64,000 nucleotides of DNA, taken from assembly GCA_947467145.1 (NCBI GenBank), contig CANIGJ010000011.1, positions 44,503-108,502 of the forward strand. Direction: 5' to 3'. The position numbers were made by a program, and so were the translations under genes. Under the pieces are notes generated by a model. That model was not told the origin of the DNA. It saw nothing but the letters and a program-made list of their open reading frames with translations, and searched no databases. The stretch is from Rhodospirillaceae bacterium (GTDB lineage: Bacteria > Pseudomonadota > Alphaproteobacteria > Rhodospirillales > UBA2165). Shown here piece by piece: positions 36,473-44,817 of the stretch (position 1 is its first letter; each line of letters begins with the position of its first letter).

Positions 36473-38398
36473 TCAGCCTTCGGGATGGAACCAGTCATAA
36501 ATGCGGCGCGCAAGGCCCTTGCTGATGCCTTCGACAGCCTCGAGATCGGTCAGGCCCGCTTGGCCGACGGCGCGGGCCGAGCCGAAATGATGCAACAAGG
36601 CCTTCTTGCGCGCCCCGCCCACATTCGGAATTTCGTCGAGCGGCGATTTCTCCATGCTCTTCGCTCGCTTCGCGCGATGCGTGCCGATGGCGAACCGATG
36701 CGCCTCGTCGCGTAATCGTTGGACGAAATACAGCACCGGATCCTGGGGATCGAGACGAATCGGCTCGCGTCCGGGCAGAAATAATCTTTCCTCACCCGCA
36801 TCCCGATTGGGTCCCTTGGCGACCGCACAGACGCAAACATCGCGCACGCCCAATTCGGCGAACACCTCCAACGCGATACCAAGCTGGCCCAGGCCGCCGT
36901 CGATCAGCACCAGATCGGGCCATTGGCCGCCGGTGCGGTCGGGGTCCTCGCCCAGCGCCCGCGCAAACCGGCGCGTCAGCACTTCGCGCATCATGGCATA
37001 GTCGTCACCCATCGGCGCGCCGCGCTCGGCCGACGGAAACGTCGCCTGCGACTTGATGTTGAACTTGCGATAGGCGTTTTTCATGAAGCCATCGGGCCCG
37101 GCGACGATCATGCCGCCGACGGCGTTGGTGCCCTGGATATGGCTGTTGTCGTAAACCTCGACGCGTTCGATCTGGCCGTCGATGCCCATGACCTGGGCAA
37201 GGCCGTCCAGGTGGCGCCGCTGCGACACACTTTCGACAAAGCGCCGGCCGAGTGCGGCTTCGGCATTGGTGGCGGCGAGTTGCACCAAATTCTTCTTGTC
37301 GCCACGCTGCGGAATTTCGAGCGTGACCTTGTAGCCCGCGCGTTCGGATAAAGCCTCAGCGAGCAAAACCTTTTCGGCGACCGGGTGGCTGAGCAACAGC
37401 AGTTTCGGCGGCTGCTTGTCGGCGTAGAACTGGCCGATGAAAGCTTCGAGGATCTGCGCCGGCTCCGCATCCGCCGCTTGGGCAGGGAAATAGGCGCGGT
37501 TGCCGTAGTTCTGACCGGAGCGCACGAAGAACACCTGGATACAGGCCTGCCCGCCGGCCGTATGCATGCCGATCAGATCGGCATCGCCGATGGCGGCCAT
37601 GTTGATGTCCTGGCGCGATTGGATCGTCGTCATGGCGCGGATGCGATCGCGAAAGCCGGCGGCCTTTTCGTAATCCATGGCGTCGCTGGCGGCTTGCATG
37701 CGCACGGCCAGATCGCGCTGGATATCCTGCGACCGCCCGGTGAGGAAGGCGCGCGCCTGATCCACCAGTTCGTTGTAATCGGCGGCACTGACGACGTCGG
37801 CACAGGGCCCGGAACAGCGCTTGATCTGATACAGCAGGCACGGTCGCGTGCGCGATTCGAAAACCGTGTCCGCGCAGGTGCGCAACAAAAAGGCACGCTG
37901 CAGGACGGCGAGCGATTCATTCACCGCACCCACCGAGGCAAACGGGCCGAAATATTCGCCCTGACGCGTGCGGGCGCCGCGATATTTCACGACCCGCGGA
38001 TAGGCGTGATCGCTGGTCACCAGGATATAGGGAAAGGTTTTGTCGTCACGCAGCAGGATGTTGTAGCGCGGCGTCAGGCGCTTGATCAGATTGGCTTCGA
38101 GGAGCAGCGCCTCGGCCTCGGTGTGGGTGGTCACGAATTCCATTGAGCGGACTTGCGCGATCATGCGGCGGATACGCATCGATTGGCGCTGCGGGACCGT
38201 GTAATTGGCCACCCGCTTCTTGAGATTCTTGGCTTTGCCGACGTAGAGCGCGTCACCGCCCTCGCCCAGCATCCGATAGACGCCGGGGCTGCCCGGCAGG
38301 GTCCGCAAATGGGCGCGGATCACCTCGACCCCGACAGCGGCCGCGGAGGGCGCTTCCAGGGCTTCCAGACTGGCAATTTGGCTGTCGTTATCGTCCAT
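36473..38398 (-). CDS. uvrC: excinuclease ABC subunit C
   Basis: The 641-residue product has the GIY-YIG nuclease domain near residue 35 (PGVYRMLGEGGDALYVGKA), the UVR coiled-coil motif around residue 220 and the C-terminal RNase H-like and helix-hairpin-helix region (LDEIPNVGGARKKALL). It makes both incisions in nucleotide-excision repair. It heads the run uvrC-pgsA-mobB-moeA-moaD-moaE. Confidence 0.97.
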   Translation of the reverse strand: MDDNDSQIASLEALEAPSAAAVGVEVIRAHLRTLPGSPGVYRMLGEGGDALYVGKAKNLKKRVANYTVPQRQSMRIRRMIAQVRSMEFVTTHTEAEALLLEANLIKRLTPRYNILLRDDKTFPYILVTSDHAYPRVVKYRGARTRQGEYFGPFASVGAVNESLAVLQRAFLLRTCADTVFESRTRPCLLYQIKRCSGPCADVVSAADYNELVDQARAFLTGRSQDIQRDLAVRMQAASDAMDYEKAAGFRDRIRAMTTIQSRQDINMAAIGDADLIGMHTAGGQACIQVFFVRSGQNYGNRAYFPAQAADAEPAQILEAFIGQFYADKQPPKLLLLSHPVAEKVLLAEALSERAGYKVTLEIPQRGDKKNLVQLAATNAEAALGRRFVESVSQRRHLDGLAQVMGIDGQIERVEVYDNSHIQGTNAVGGMIVAGPDGFMKNAYRKFNIKSQATFPSAERGAPMGDDYAMMREVLTRRFARALGEDPDRTGGQWPDLVLIDGGLGQLGIALEVFAELGVRDVCVCAVAKGPNRDAGEERLFLPGREPIRLDPQDPVLYFVQRLRDEAHRFAIGTHRAKRAKSMEKSPLDEIPNVGGARKKALLHHFGSARAVGQAGLTDLEAVEGISKGLARRIYDWFHPEG

Positions 38399-38746
38399 TT
38401 TCGTCCGCAGATGTGAGCATAATCACTCACCCGACGACAGCTTCAACCGCTATCCACGAAACCTGTGGATATGCTTGTTGGTAAGCTACCCCGGGGTGAC
38501 GATTCCCCAACGAATCTGCCACTTTCTATGCTTTGCCCAGTAAATGTGCAATCGAACTAAGTGATTGATCTAAAAAGATTTTCTGAATGTCAACTATGAT
38601 ATTCATGTGGCAGCAAAAGGATACACGGATATGTGATGCAAAATCACGCGTTCTGCCTGCCTGTGTACAACTCACCGGCGGCAGGCCATTGGAAAAGCTA
38701 AAAAATGCAACGACTTGCGAGCGATTCTCAATTTAGATGCGTTGAA
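38399..38746. other. AT-rich intergenic gap between folB and uvrC
   Basis: No gene of reasonable coding quality is seen here. It holds an inverted pair TATCCAC (38451-38457) and GTGGATA (38465-38471), similar to the DnaA-box core TTATCCACA, a longer inverted repeat GCCTGCC (38655-38661) with GGCAGGC (38680-38686), and otherwise AT-rich sequence. It contains the promoter side of uvrC. An origin is not supported by flanking genes. Confidence 0.55.
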
Positions 38747-39157
38747 TTAACGCGTCCGTTCGATCTCGACGCCGACGCTCTCCGCATCAGGCAGAATATC
38801 GAGCTTTTCGACCCGGATGCGGGCCGCCTCAACCCGCAAATCCGACAGGCAGATATCGGCAATCCGTTCCGCCAGGGTTTCGACCAGATTGACATGCCCG
38901 GTCGCCACCATGGCCCGGATCTGCTCGGCCACCACCCCGTAATCCACGACGTCGGTCAGCCGGTCGGACCGCGCCTTGCCGTCTTCGCGAACCGCCAGGT
39001 CGACATTGATGCGGACCCGCTGGGTTTTACCCTGCTCGTGCTTATAGATGCCGATCTGGCCGTGCAGGATGAGGTCACGGATAAAGATGTGGCGCACCGC
39101 AGTGCCGGCGTTCGCGATCCGAAAGGCGTGCGCAACCTTGTCGCTGCTGACCGACAT
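38747..39157 (-). CDS. folB: dihydroneopterin aldolase family protein
   Basis: From the ATG at 39157 the product has 136 residues with IFIRDLILHGQIGIYKHEQGK and a conserved tail of FolB type (NLVETLAERIADICL). Dihydroneopterin aldolase makes 6-hydroxymethyl-dihydropterin for folate. The upstream SDR gene ends four bases earlier in the same transcript, and resembles a pteridine reductase, which supports a folate/pterin context. Confidence 0.88.
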   Translation of the reverse strand: MSVSSDKVAHAFRIANAGTAVRHIFIRDLILHGQIGIYKHEQGKTQRVRINVDLAVREDGKARSDRLTDVVDYGVVAEQIRAMVATGHVNLVETLAERIADICLSDLRVEAARIRVEKLDILPDAESVGVEIERTR

Positions 39158-39161
39158 GACG

Positions 39162-39935
39162 TTATTCCTCGGGGGTACTGGTCGGCGACGGCTGGGCCCA
39201 TCCAAGATGCTGTCCGGCGTCGAGGACTATGATTTGGCCCGTCATGGACGGGCTTGCAAGGATAAACCGTACCGCATTGGCGATCTCGGCCACATCGACG
39301 GGGCGGGCCAGCGGCATCGCCTTATATTGCTTCTCGAATTGCGCGTCGGTCTGACGCGGCGACGGCAGCACCGGCCCCGGCCCGATCGCATTGACGCGGA
39401 TCTTAGGCGCCCATGATTGAGCCAGGGTTTGGGTCAATGTCCACAGCCCGGCTTTGCTGAGCGTATAGGACGTGAAAAACGGCGTCAGGTTGAGGACGCG
39501 TTGATCGACGATATTGACGATATTGCCCTCAACACCGTCGGGCAGGCCCCGCGCCATTTCCTGACACAGCACGAAGGGGGCGCGGAGGTTCACCTCCATA
39601 TTCGCATCCCAGATGGCGCGATCGGCGCTCAGCGCCGTATCGTTCTCGAAGACGGACGCGTTGTTCACCAGCAGGTTCACCGGGCCCAAGGCCTGCTCAA
39701 CGGCCGGGATCAGACCGCGCACCGCCGCTTCGTCGCGCAGATCGGCCTGCACGGCGACCGCATGGCCGCCCGCTTTGACGATCTCGGCGACGGTTTTGTT
39801 CGCATCCGTCGCGGACGCATTGTAATGCACCGCGACCGCCCAGCCGACGCCAGCCAGTTCATGCGCGATCGCCGCGCCGACGCGGCGCGCGGCACCGGTC
39901 ACGAGCGCCGTTCCAGGTTTTTTGCTATCGATCAT
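39162..39935 (-). CDS. SDR family oxidoreductase, FolM/pteridine-reductase-like
   Basis: The 257-residue SDR carries TGAARRVG at about 13-20, the TGxxRRxG form typical of pteridine reductase PTR1 and FolM, not the usual TGxxxGIG. NNAS and YTLSKAG (Tyr-Lys) complete the SDR site. It lies directly upstream of folB in the same transcript, so a dihydromonapterin/dihydrofolate reductase role is plausible. This is inferred from motif and neighbour. Confidence 0.82.
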   Translation of the reverse strand: MIDSKKPGTALVTGAARRVGAAIAHELAGVGWAVAVHYNASATDANKTVAEIVKAGGHAVAVQADLRDEAAVRGLIPAVEQALGPVNLLVNNASVFENDTALSADRAIWDANMEVNLRAPFVLCQEMARGLPDGVEGNIVNIVDQRVLNLTPFFTSYTLSKAGLWTLTQTLAQSWAPKIRVNAIGPGPVLPSPRQTDAQFEKQYKAMPLARPVDVAEIANAVRFILASPSMTGQIIVLDAGQHLGWAQPSPTSTPEE

Positions 39936-39984
39936 GGCGCGGAGAATGGGCCACTGCCCGCCCCGGAATCAAGCCACGAGATGA

Positions 39985-40656
39985 TTATAAAAGGGCGCGT
40001 TCCTCGAGCAGATCGCGGTTGCGCACATAGAGCGCCTTTTCATGCCGCTCGATCAACTTCTCGCGGATCAGCCGCGACAGGATGCGCCCCACCGTTTCGC
40101 GCGCCAGGCCAACCCCATTGGCAAACGTCGATTGGGTCGGGAACGGGTGGATGATGAACCGGCCTGATGCCCCCGGATCGGGCTCGGCCAGACGCAGCAG
40201 TTCGAGGCAGACGCGCTGCTCGGCGCCGAGCAGGCTGAAATCGGCGATACGTTCGTCGCCGCGCCGGATGATGGAGGCCAAGCGTTGCAGCAATTGCAGG
40301 CAGATCGGCGGATGATTGGTCACCAGGGTAATGAAGACCTTGACGGGGATAACGACGATCGAGCACGGCGTCTGGGTGATGACGGAAGCCGAACGCGGTA
40401 GACCATCGATCGCGGCCAATTCGCCGAAGACGTCACCTTCGCGCAGGGTCGCGTAATCGATCACCTTGCCGGCGAGCGAGAAATTCATGACATGGGCGCG
40501 ACCCGACACGAGGACATAGACGTCGCTCAGGGTTTCGCCGCGATCGATGATCGCACGGCCGGCCTCATAGTCGCGCCAGCGGCATTTCGATTCAAAATCG
40601 CGCCGCTCAACGTCGCTCAACGATGCCAAAAGTGGGATATGTTCTAACGTCGGCAT
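39985..40656 (-). CDS. Crp/Fnr family transcriptional regulator
   Basis: The 223-residue product from 40656 has an N-terminal cyclic-nucleotide-like beta barrel (GRAIIDRGETLSDVYVLVSG, GDVFGELAAIDG) and a C-terminal winged helix with GLARETVGRILSRLIREKLIE. The FNR-type four-Cys iron-sulfur site is absent, so it is not an oxygen-sensing FNR. It lies 107 bases downstream of the four-paralogue operon on the same strand and could control it, but there is no direct evidence. Confidence 0.88.
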   Translation of the reverse strand: MPTLEHIPLLASLSDVERRDFESKCRWRDYEAGRAIIDRGETLSDVYVLVSGRAHVMNFSLAGKVIDYATLREGDVFGELAAIDGLPRSASVITQTPCSIVVIPVKVFITLVTNHPPICLQLLQRLASIIRRGDERIADFSLLGAEQRVCLELLRLAEPDPGASGRFIIHPFPTQSTFANGVGLARETVGRILSRLIREKLIERHEKALYVRNRDLLEERALL

Positions 40657-40763
40657 GCATTCCCCCCGAAGCGCAATCACCGGCGGAGCCTGCCTAACCC
40701 CGGCCACGCGGTCAATCGAGGCTTTCCGGTACGCGTGTACGCCCGTTCGCCGATTTGTGGAAA

Positions 40764-41765
40764 CTACCGATCCATGACGTTTGGCGCGAACAGCTCTTCC
40801 AGGGTCATCCGGCGCGGCGTCAGCCCCTGCTCGTTCGACATTTGCGCGGCCATTTCCAAGGTCTTGCGGTTGGCCTTGATGCCATGGTGCAGGATCGGGC
40901 TCGCCAGGGCCTTGGCCGCACCCGGACCAAGCAAGCCGAAACCGACGTGGTATTCCACATGTTCCATACGGTGCTTTTCGGCGATCTCGTTGGCCTGTTC
41001 GAATGCCTTGAGCACATTCAGCGCCGCCCACGGGTGCTTCTCGTAGATCGAGCGCTTGATCACCATGCCGTGGTTGATCGGATAGATGCCAGTCTTTTGG
41101 TAATAGCGCACGCCCTCGGCCAGCGGGTCGGGGAACAGCAATTTCACATCAGGGTGGGCAGCAAGATCGCGGGTCGAGCGATCCGTCATATCCCCGGGTT
41201 TGGCCTTGATGTAATAAAGCGCGCCATCGAGCTCGCCGGCCACGACCATATCACCGATGTTCTTTTCGGACGGGATCTGATTGATCCGCACCCCCGGCGG
41301 CGCCTTGAACCCGACCGCCCCGGCATGGCTATGGTCCGGCGTGCGTTCCATGAAGAACTCAATGTCCTTATCGGAAACACCGAAATCATGCAGCAGCACG
41401 CCGCGCGTCCACAGCGCCGCCGTCTGCTGGTAATCGGGCACGCCGAGCTTTTTGCCTTTCAGGTCCTCCGGCTTGTTGATGCCGCGATCCTTGCGCACCA
41501 GCACACCGGCATGAAACATCCGGCGCGTCGTGAAGATGGGCAGCGCCATCCAGCGATCGTCGCCGGCGGCGACGCTCATCATCAGCGACGACATCGACAT
41601 TTCGGAGACATCGAAGTCGGCGAAGCTCAACTGGCGCCAGAACAATTCCGGTGCCCGCACCGGGCTCGGCACGAAATCGATCCCCTCGGCCTTTACCTGG
41701 TCTTGGAAGACCGGCCAGGTGCGCGGGTTCGACGCCATGCCGATGCTGAGTTGAAGATTCGCCAT
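40764..41765 (-). CDS. 4,5-dihydroxyphthalate decarboxylase-like/substrate-binding-fold protein, copy 1
   Basis: This 333-residue protein belongs to the fold shared by 4,5-dihydroxyphthalate decarboxylase (Pht5/OphC) and periplasmic binding proteins. The family stretch FDVSEMSMSSLMM, then LPIFTTRRMFH, and INKPEDLKGKKLGVPDYQQ is clear. It has no signal peptide and no transporter genes lie near it, so an enzyme in the cytoplasm is likelier than a transport protein. It is the last gene of an operon of four such copies. The specific substrate is unknown. Confidence 0.8.
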   Translation of the reverse strand: MANLQLSIGMASNPRTWPVFQDQVKAEGIDFVPSPVRAPELFWRQLSFADFDVSEMSMSSLMMSVAAGDDRWMALPIFTTRRMFHAGVLVRKDRGINKPEDLKGKKLGVPDYQQTAALWTRGVLLHDFGVSDKDIEFFMERTPDHSHAGAVGFKAPPGVRINQIPSEKNIGDMVVAGELDGALYYIKAKPGDMTDRSTRDLAAHPDVKLLFPDPLAEGVRYYQKTGIYPINHGMVIKRSIYEKHPWAALNVLKAFEQANEIAEKHRMEHVEYHVGFGLLGPGAAKALASPILHHGIKANRKTLEMAAQMSNEQGLTPRRMTLEELFAPNVMDR

Positions 41766-41786
41766 CTTCGTTGCCTCTGCCGTTCG

Positions 41787-42785
41787 TTATTGTTCCATCG
41801 TGCTCGGCGCGAACAGCTCTTCGAGCTTTACCCGGCGCGATGTCAGCCCCTGTTCGTGCGACAGCTGCGACACCATCTCCAACGACTTACGATTGTGCTG
41901 GATGCCGTGATAGAGGACCTGCGTCGCCATGGCCTTTTTGGCTTCGGGCGGCAGCAGCCCGGCCTCGATGTGATACTCGGTATGCTCCATGCGCTGCGCT
42001 TCGGCGATCTCGTTGGCCTTTTCGAACGCCTTGTAGATATTGAGCGCCGCCCACGGATATTTCTCGAAGATCTCCCGCTTGATCACCATGCCGTGGTTGA
42101 TCGGATAGAGATCCCAGATCTTCTTGAAGCGCAGGGCTTCGGCATGTTTGTCGCCGAACAGCGGCTTCGTCTCGGGATGGTTGAACAGATCGATGCTGCC
42201 GCGATCGAGCGCGCTATCGCCCTTGGCGGGGTTGTATGACATGACCGCATCGAGGCGGCGTTGCAGCAGCATCTCGCCGATGTCGGTATCGCCCGGCACC
42301 TGATGGATGATGACGCCCTTGGGCGGCGTGAAACCGACTTCGCCACGATGGCTATGCGCCGGCTGACGATCCATCCAATGTTCCATGTCGCGATCTTCGA
42401 CGCCGAAATGATGCTTCAGCACGCCGCGCGTCCACAGCGCCGAGGTCTGCTGATATTCGGGAACGCCGACGCGTTTGCCCTTCAGATCCTCGGGCTTGTT
42501 GATGCCGGCATCCTTGTGCACGACCATCGCCGTGTGGAACATGCGCCGCGTGGTGAAGATCGGCAGGCCGATAAAACGGTCGTCGCCTTGAGCGACCGCC
42601 ATCATCAAGGTCGACATCGACATTTCCGCGACGTCGAATTCCGCCGAGCGCAGCTGGCGCCAGAAGAGTTCCGCGACATGGACATGCGTCGGCACCAGAT
42701 CGATGCCATCCGCCGCGACTTTTTTCTCGAACACCGGGCGCGTGCGCGGGTTCGTGGACATACCGAGGCTAAGTCGGAGATTCAC
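41787..42785 (-). CDS. 4,5-dihydroxyphthalate decarboxylase-like/substrate-binding-fold protein, copy 2
   Basis: The 332-residue product has the same landmarks: FDVAEMSMSTLMM, LPIFTTRRMFH, and KRVGVPEYQQTSALWTRGVL. It begins MNLRLSLGMSTNPRTRPVFE without a signal peptide. It differs from the other copies in the middle ligand-facing region (MDRQPAHSHRGEVGFTPPKG), so substrate preference may differ. Spacing to the next copy is only 11 bases, and a GGAGGA ribosome site precedes the ATG. Confidence 0.8.
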   Translation of the reverse strand: MNLRLSLGMSTNPRTRPVFEKKVAADGIDLVPTHVHVAELFWRQLRSAEFDVAEMSMSTLMMAVAQGDDRFIGLPIFTTRRMFHTAMVVHKDAGINKPEDLKGKRVGVPEYQQTSALWTRGVLKHHFGVEDRDMEHWMDRQPAHSHRGEVGFTPPKGVIIHQVPGDTDIGEMLLQRRLDAVMSYNPAKGDSALDRGSIDLFNHPETKPLFGDKHAEALRFKKIWDLYPINHGMVIKREIFEKYPWAALNIYKAFEKANEIAEAQRMEHTEYHIEAGLLPPEAKKAMATQVLYHGIQHNRKSLEMVSQLSHEQGLTSRRVKLEELFAPSTMEQ

Positions 42786-42796
42786 GGAAGTTCCTC

Positions 42797-43795
42797 CTAA
42801 GTATTCAGGACGCCGGGGGCGAAGAGCTCGTCGAGCCTCATCAGCCGGGGCGTCAGACCTTGTTCGAACGAATATTCGGCGCAGGCTTCGAGCACCTTGC
42901 GGTTCGCCGCCACACCGTGACGCACCAACTGCGTATCCAAGGCCGATTTGGCATCGGGACCGAGCAGGCCGAACCCGATGTGATATTCGACATGCTCGCG
43001 CCGTTCGGCCTCCGCGATGTCGGCCGCGCGCTGGAAGGCACGCAGGACTTCGGCGGCCGCTTCAGGGTGCTTTTCGGCAACCTCGCGCTTGATCACCATG
43101 CCATGGTTGATCGGATAGATGCCGGTCTTATTATAGAAACGAACACCCTCGGCGCGACGATCGGCAAACAGCGGCTTGATGTCCGGATGTTTTTCCAGAT
43201 CGGCGCGGCTGCGATCGACCAGGTTACCGGCCGCACCGCGGATATAGAACACCGCCGCGTCGAGCGAGCCGTCGATCATCATCTCGCCGATATTGGTTTC
43301 ATTCGGGATCGATTTGATCGTCACACCCTGCGGCGCCTTGAACCCGGTCGCGCCGGCATGGCTATGGTCGGGATTGCGTTCCATCCACCATTCCATGTCC
43401 TGCGCTTTGACGCCGTATTCGTGCTGCAGCACGCCGCGCGTCCATAGCGCAGCGGTCTGCTGATATTCCGGCACGCCGACCTTCTTGCCCTTGAGATCGG
43501 CCGGCGTATTGATGCCGCGATCCTTGCGCACGAGGATGGACGTGTGGAACATCTGCCGCGTCGTGAAGACGGGAATGCCGAGCCAGCGTTTGTCGCCGCC
43601 GGCAATCGTCATCATCAGCGACGACATCGACATTTCCGAGATATCGAACTCGGCGAAACGCAGCTGACGCCAGAAGATCTCGGACGGGTGCAAGGGGGTC
43701 GAGACAAACTCGATCCCCTCGCCCTTCGCCTTGCCCTGGAAAATCGGCCAGGTGCGCGGGTTGGACGCCAGCGCCGCGCTTAATTGCAACGCCAT
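42797..43795 (-). CDS. 4,5-dihydroxyphthalate decarboxylase-like/substrate-binding-fold protein, copy 3
   Basis: Starting at 43795 the product has 332 residues beginning MALQLSAALASNPRTWPIFQ; the frame continues to 44065 inside the neighbouring copy and that part is rejected. FDISEMSMSSLMM, IPVFTTRQMFH and KKVGVPEYQQTAALWTRGVL are present. The end of the upstream copy is two bases away, so translation is probably coupled. No signal peptide is seen. Confidence 0.8.
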   Translation of the reverse strand: MALQLSAALASNPRTWPIFQGKAKGEGIEFVSTPLHPSEIFWRQLRFAEFDISEMSMSSLMMTIAGGDKRWLGIPVFTTRQMFHTSILVRKDRGINTPADLKGKKVGVPEYQQTAALWTRGVLQHEYGVKAQDMEWWMERNPDHSHAGATGFKAPQGVTIKSIPNETNIGEMMIDGSLDAAVFYIRGAAGNLVDRSRADLEKHPDIKPLFADRRAEGVRFYNKTGIYPINHGMVIKREVAEKHPEAAAEVLRAFQRAADIAEAERREHVEYHIGFGLLGPDAKSALDTQLVRHGVAANRKVLEACAEYSFEQGLTPRLMRLDELFAPGVLNT

Positions 43796-43797
43796 TC

Positions 43798-44796
43798 CTA
43801 TTGCTCCATGACCGACGGTGCGAACAGCTCTTCGAGCTTCATCAGGCGCGGCGTCAGGCCCTGCTCGAACGAGAACTGCGCGGCGGTCTCCAACACCTTG
43901 CGGTTCGCCTTGATGCCGTGCTTGACCAGCGGCATGCGCAGCTTTTTCGCCACGTCCGGCGGCACCAGGCCGCTTTCGACGTGATAGGCATTGGCCTCGC
44001 GGCGTTCTTTCTCGGCGATCTCGTTGGCCTGATCGAAGGCCTTCAAGATATTGAGTACGGCCCACGGATGCTTATCGGCGATCTCGCGCTTGATCACCAT
44101 GCCATGGTTGATCGGATAGATGCCGGTCTTGTTGTAGTAGCGCACGCCTTCGGCATGCGGATCCGGGAAGATCGTATGGAAGTCGGGATGGTTGTCGAGA
44201 TCGATCGTCGAACGGTCGACGAGGTTGTTGGTGCCCGCCAGGTAATGCAGTGCGCCGTCGATCTTACCTTCGAGCAGCATCTCGCCCATGTTGGTCGTCG
44301 TCGGGATATATTGCAGCTTCACACCGGGAGGCGCCTTGAAGCCCATCTTGCCGCCATGGCTGTGTTCGGGATTGCGCTCCATCCACCATTCGCCGATGTC
44401 CTGCGCCTTGATGCCCCATTCCTGCTGCAGGATGCCGCGCGACCAGAGCGCCGCCGTCTGCTGATATTCCGGCACGCCGATCTTTTTGCCCTTCAGATCT
44501 TCCGGCTTGTTGATGCCGCGATCGTTGCGCGCCAGCATGCCCGTGTGGAACATCTTGCGCGTCGTGAAGACCGGGATGCCGACCCAGCGCTTATCGCCGC
44601 TCGCCACCGCCATCATCAAGGACGACATCGACATTTCCGAGACGTCGAAATCACCGAAATGGAGCTGGCGCCAGAACAGTTCAGACGCGTGCAGCGGCGT
44701 GCAGATAAGATCGATGCCATCGGCTTTCACGCGACCGTCGAAGATCGCCCGCGTGCGCGGATTGTTGGCCATGCCGACACTGAGTTGAATGTTCAT
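43798..44796 (-). CDS. 4,5-dihydroxyphthalate decarboxylase-like/substrate-binding-fold protein, copy 4
   Basis: A 332-residue copy with FDVSEMSMSSLMM, IPVFTTRKMFH, INKPEDLKGKKIGVPEYQQ and a central WWMERNPEHSHGGKMGF segment. It begins MNIQLSVGMANNPRTRAIFD and is cytosolic by sequence. A GGAGGAGAA ribosome site lies upstream. It follows a D-2-hydroxyacid dehydrogenase gene by 21 bases and is the first of the four copies to be transcribed. Confidence 0.8.
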   Translation of the reverse strand: MNIQLSVGMANNPRTRAIFDGRVKADGIDLICTPLHASELFWRQLHFGDFDVSEMSMSSLMMAVASGDKRWVGIPVFTTRKMFHTGMLARNDRGINKPEDLKGKKIGVPEYQQTAALWSRGILQQEWGIKAQDIGEWWMERNPEHSHGGKMGFKAPPGVKLQYIPTTTNMGEMLLEGKIDGALHYLAGTNNLVDRSTIDLDNHPDFHTIFPDPHAEGVRYYNKTGIYPINHGMVIKREIADKHPWAVLNILKAFDQANEIAEKERREANAYHVESGLVPPDVAKKLRMPLVKHGIKANRKVLETAAQFSFEQGLTPRLMKLEELFAPSVMEQ

Positions 44797-44817
44797 GTTG
44801 GTTCTCCTCCGTAATTT

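Noticed and set aside
38399..38746. Replication origin
   Set aside because: Only one inverted pair of DnaA-like cores and no dnaA, dnaN, parAB or hemE neighbour.
40755..42239. 494-codon plus-strand frame over the first two decarboxylase-like genes
   Set aside because: Antisense shadow; repeated phrases simply mirror the conserved paralogues.
40764..44796. Four periplasmic substrate-binding proteins of an ABC importer
   Set aside because: No signal peptides and no permease or ATPase genes nearby; an enzyme role in the decarboxylase branch fits better, though not proven.
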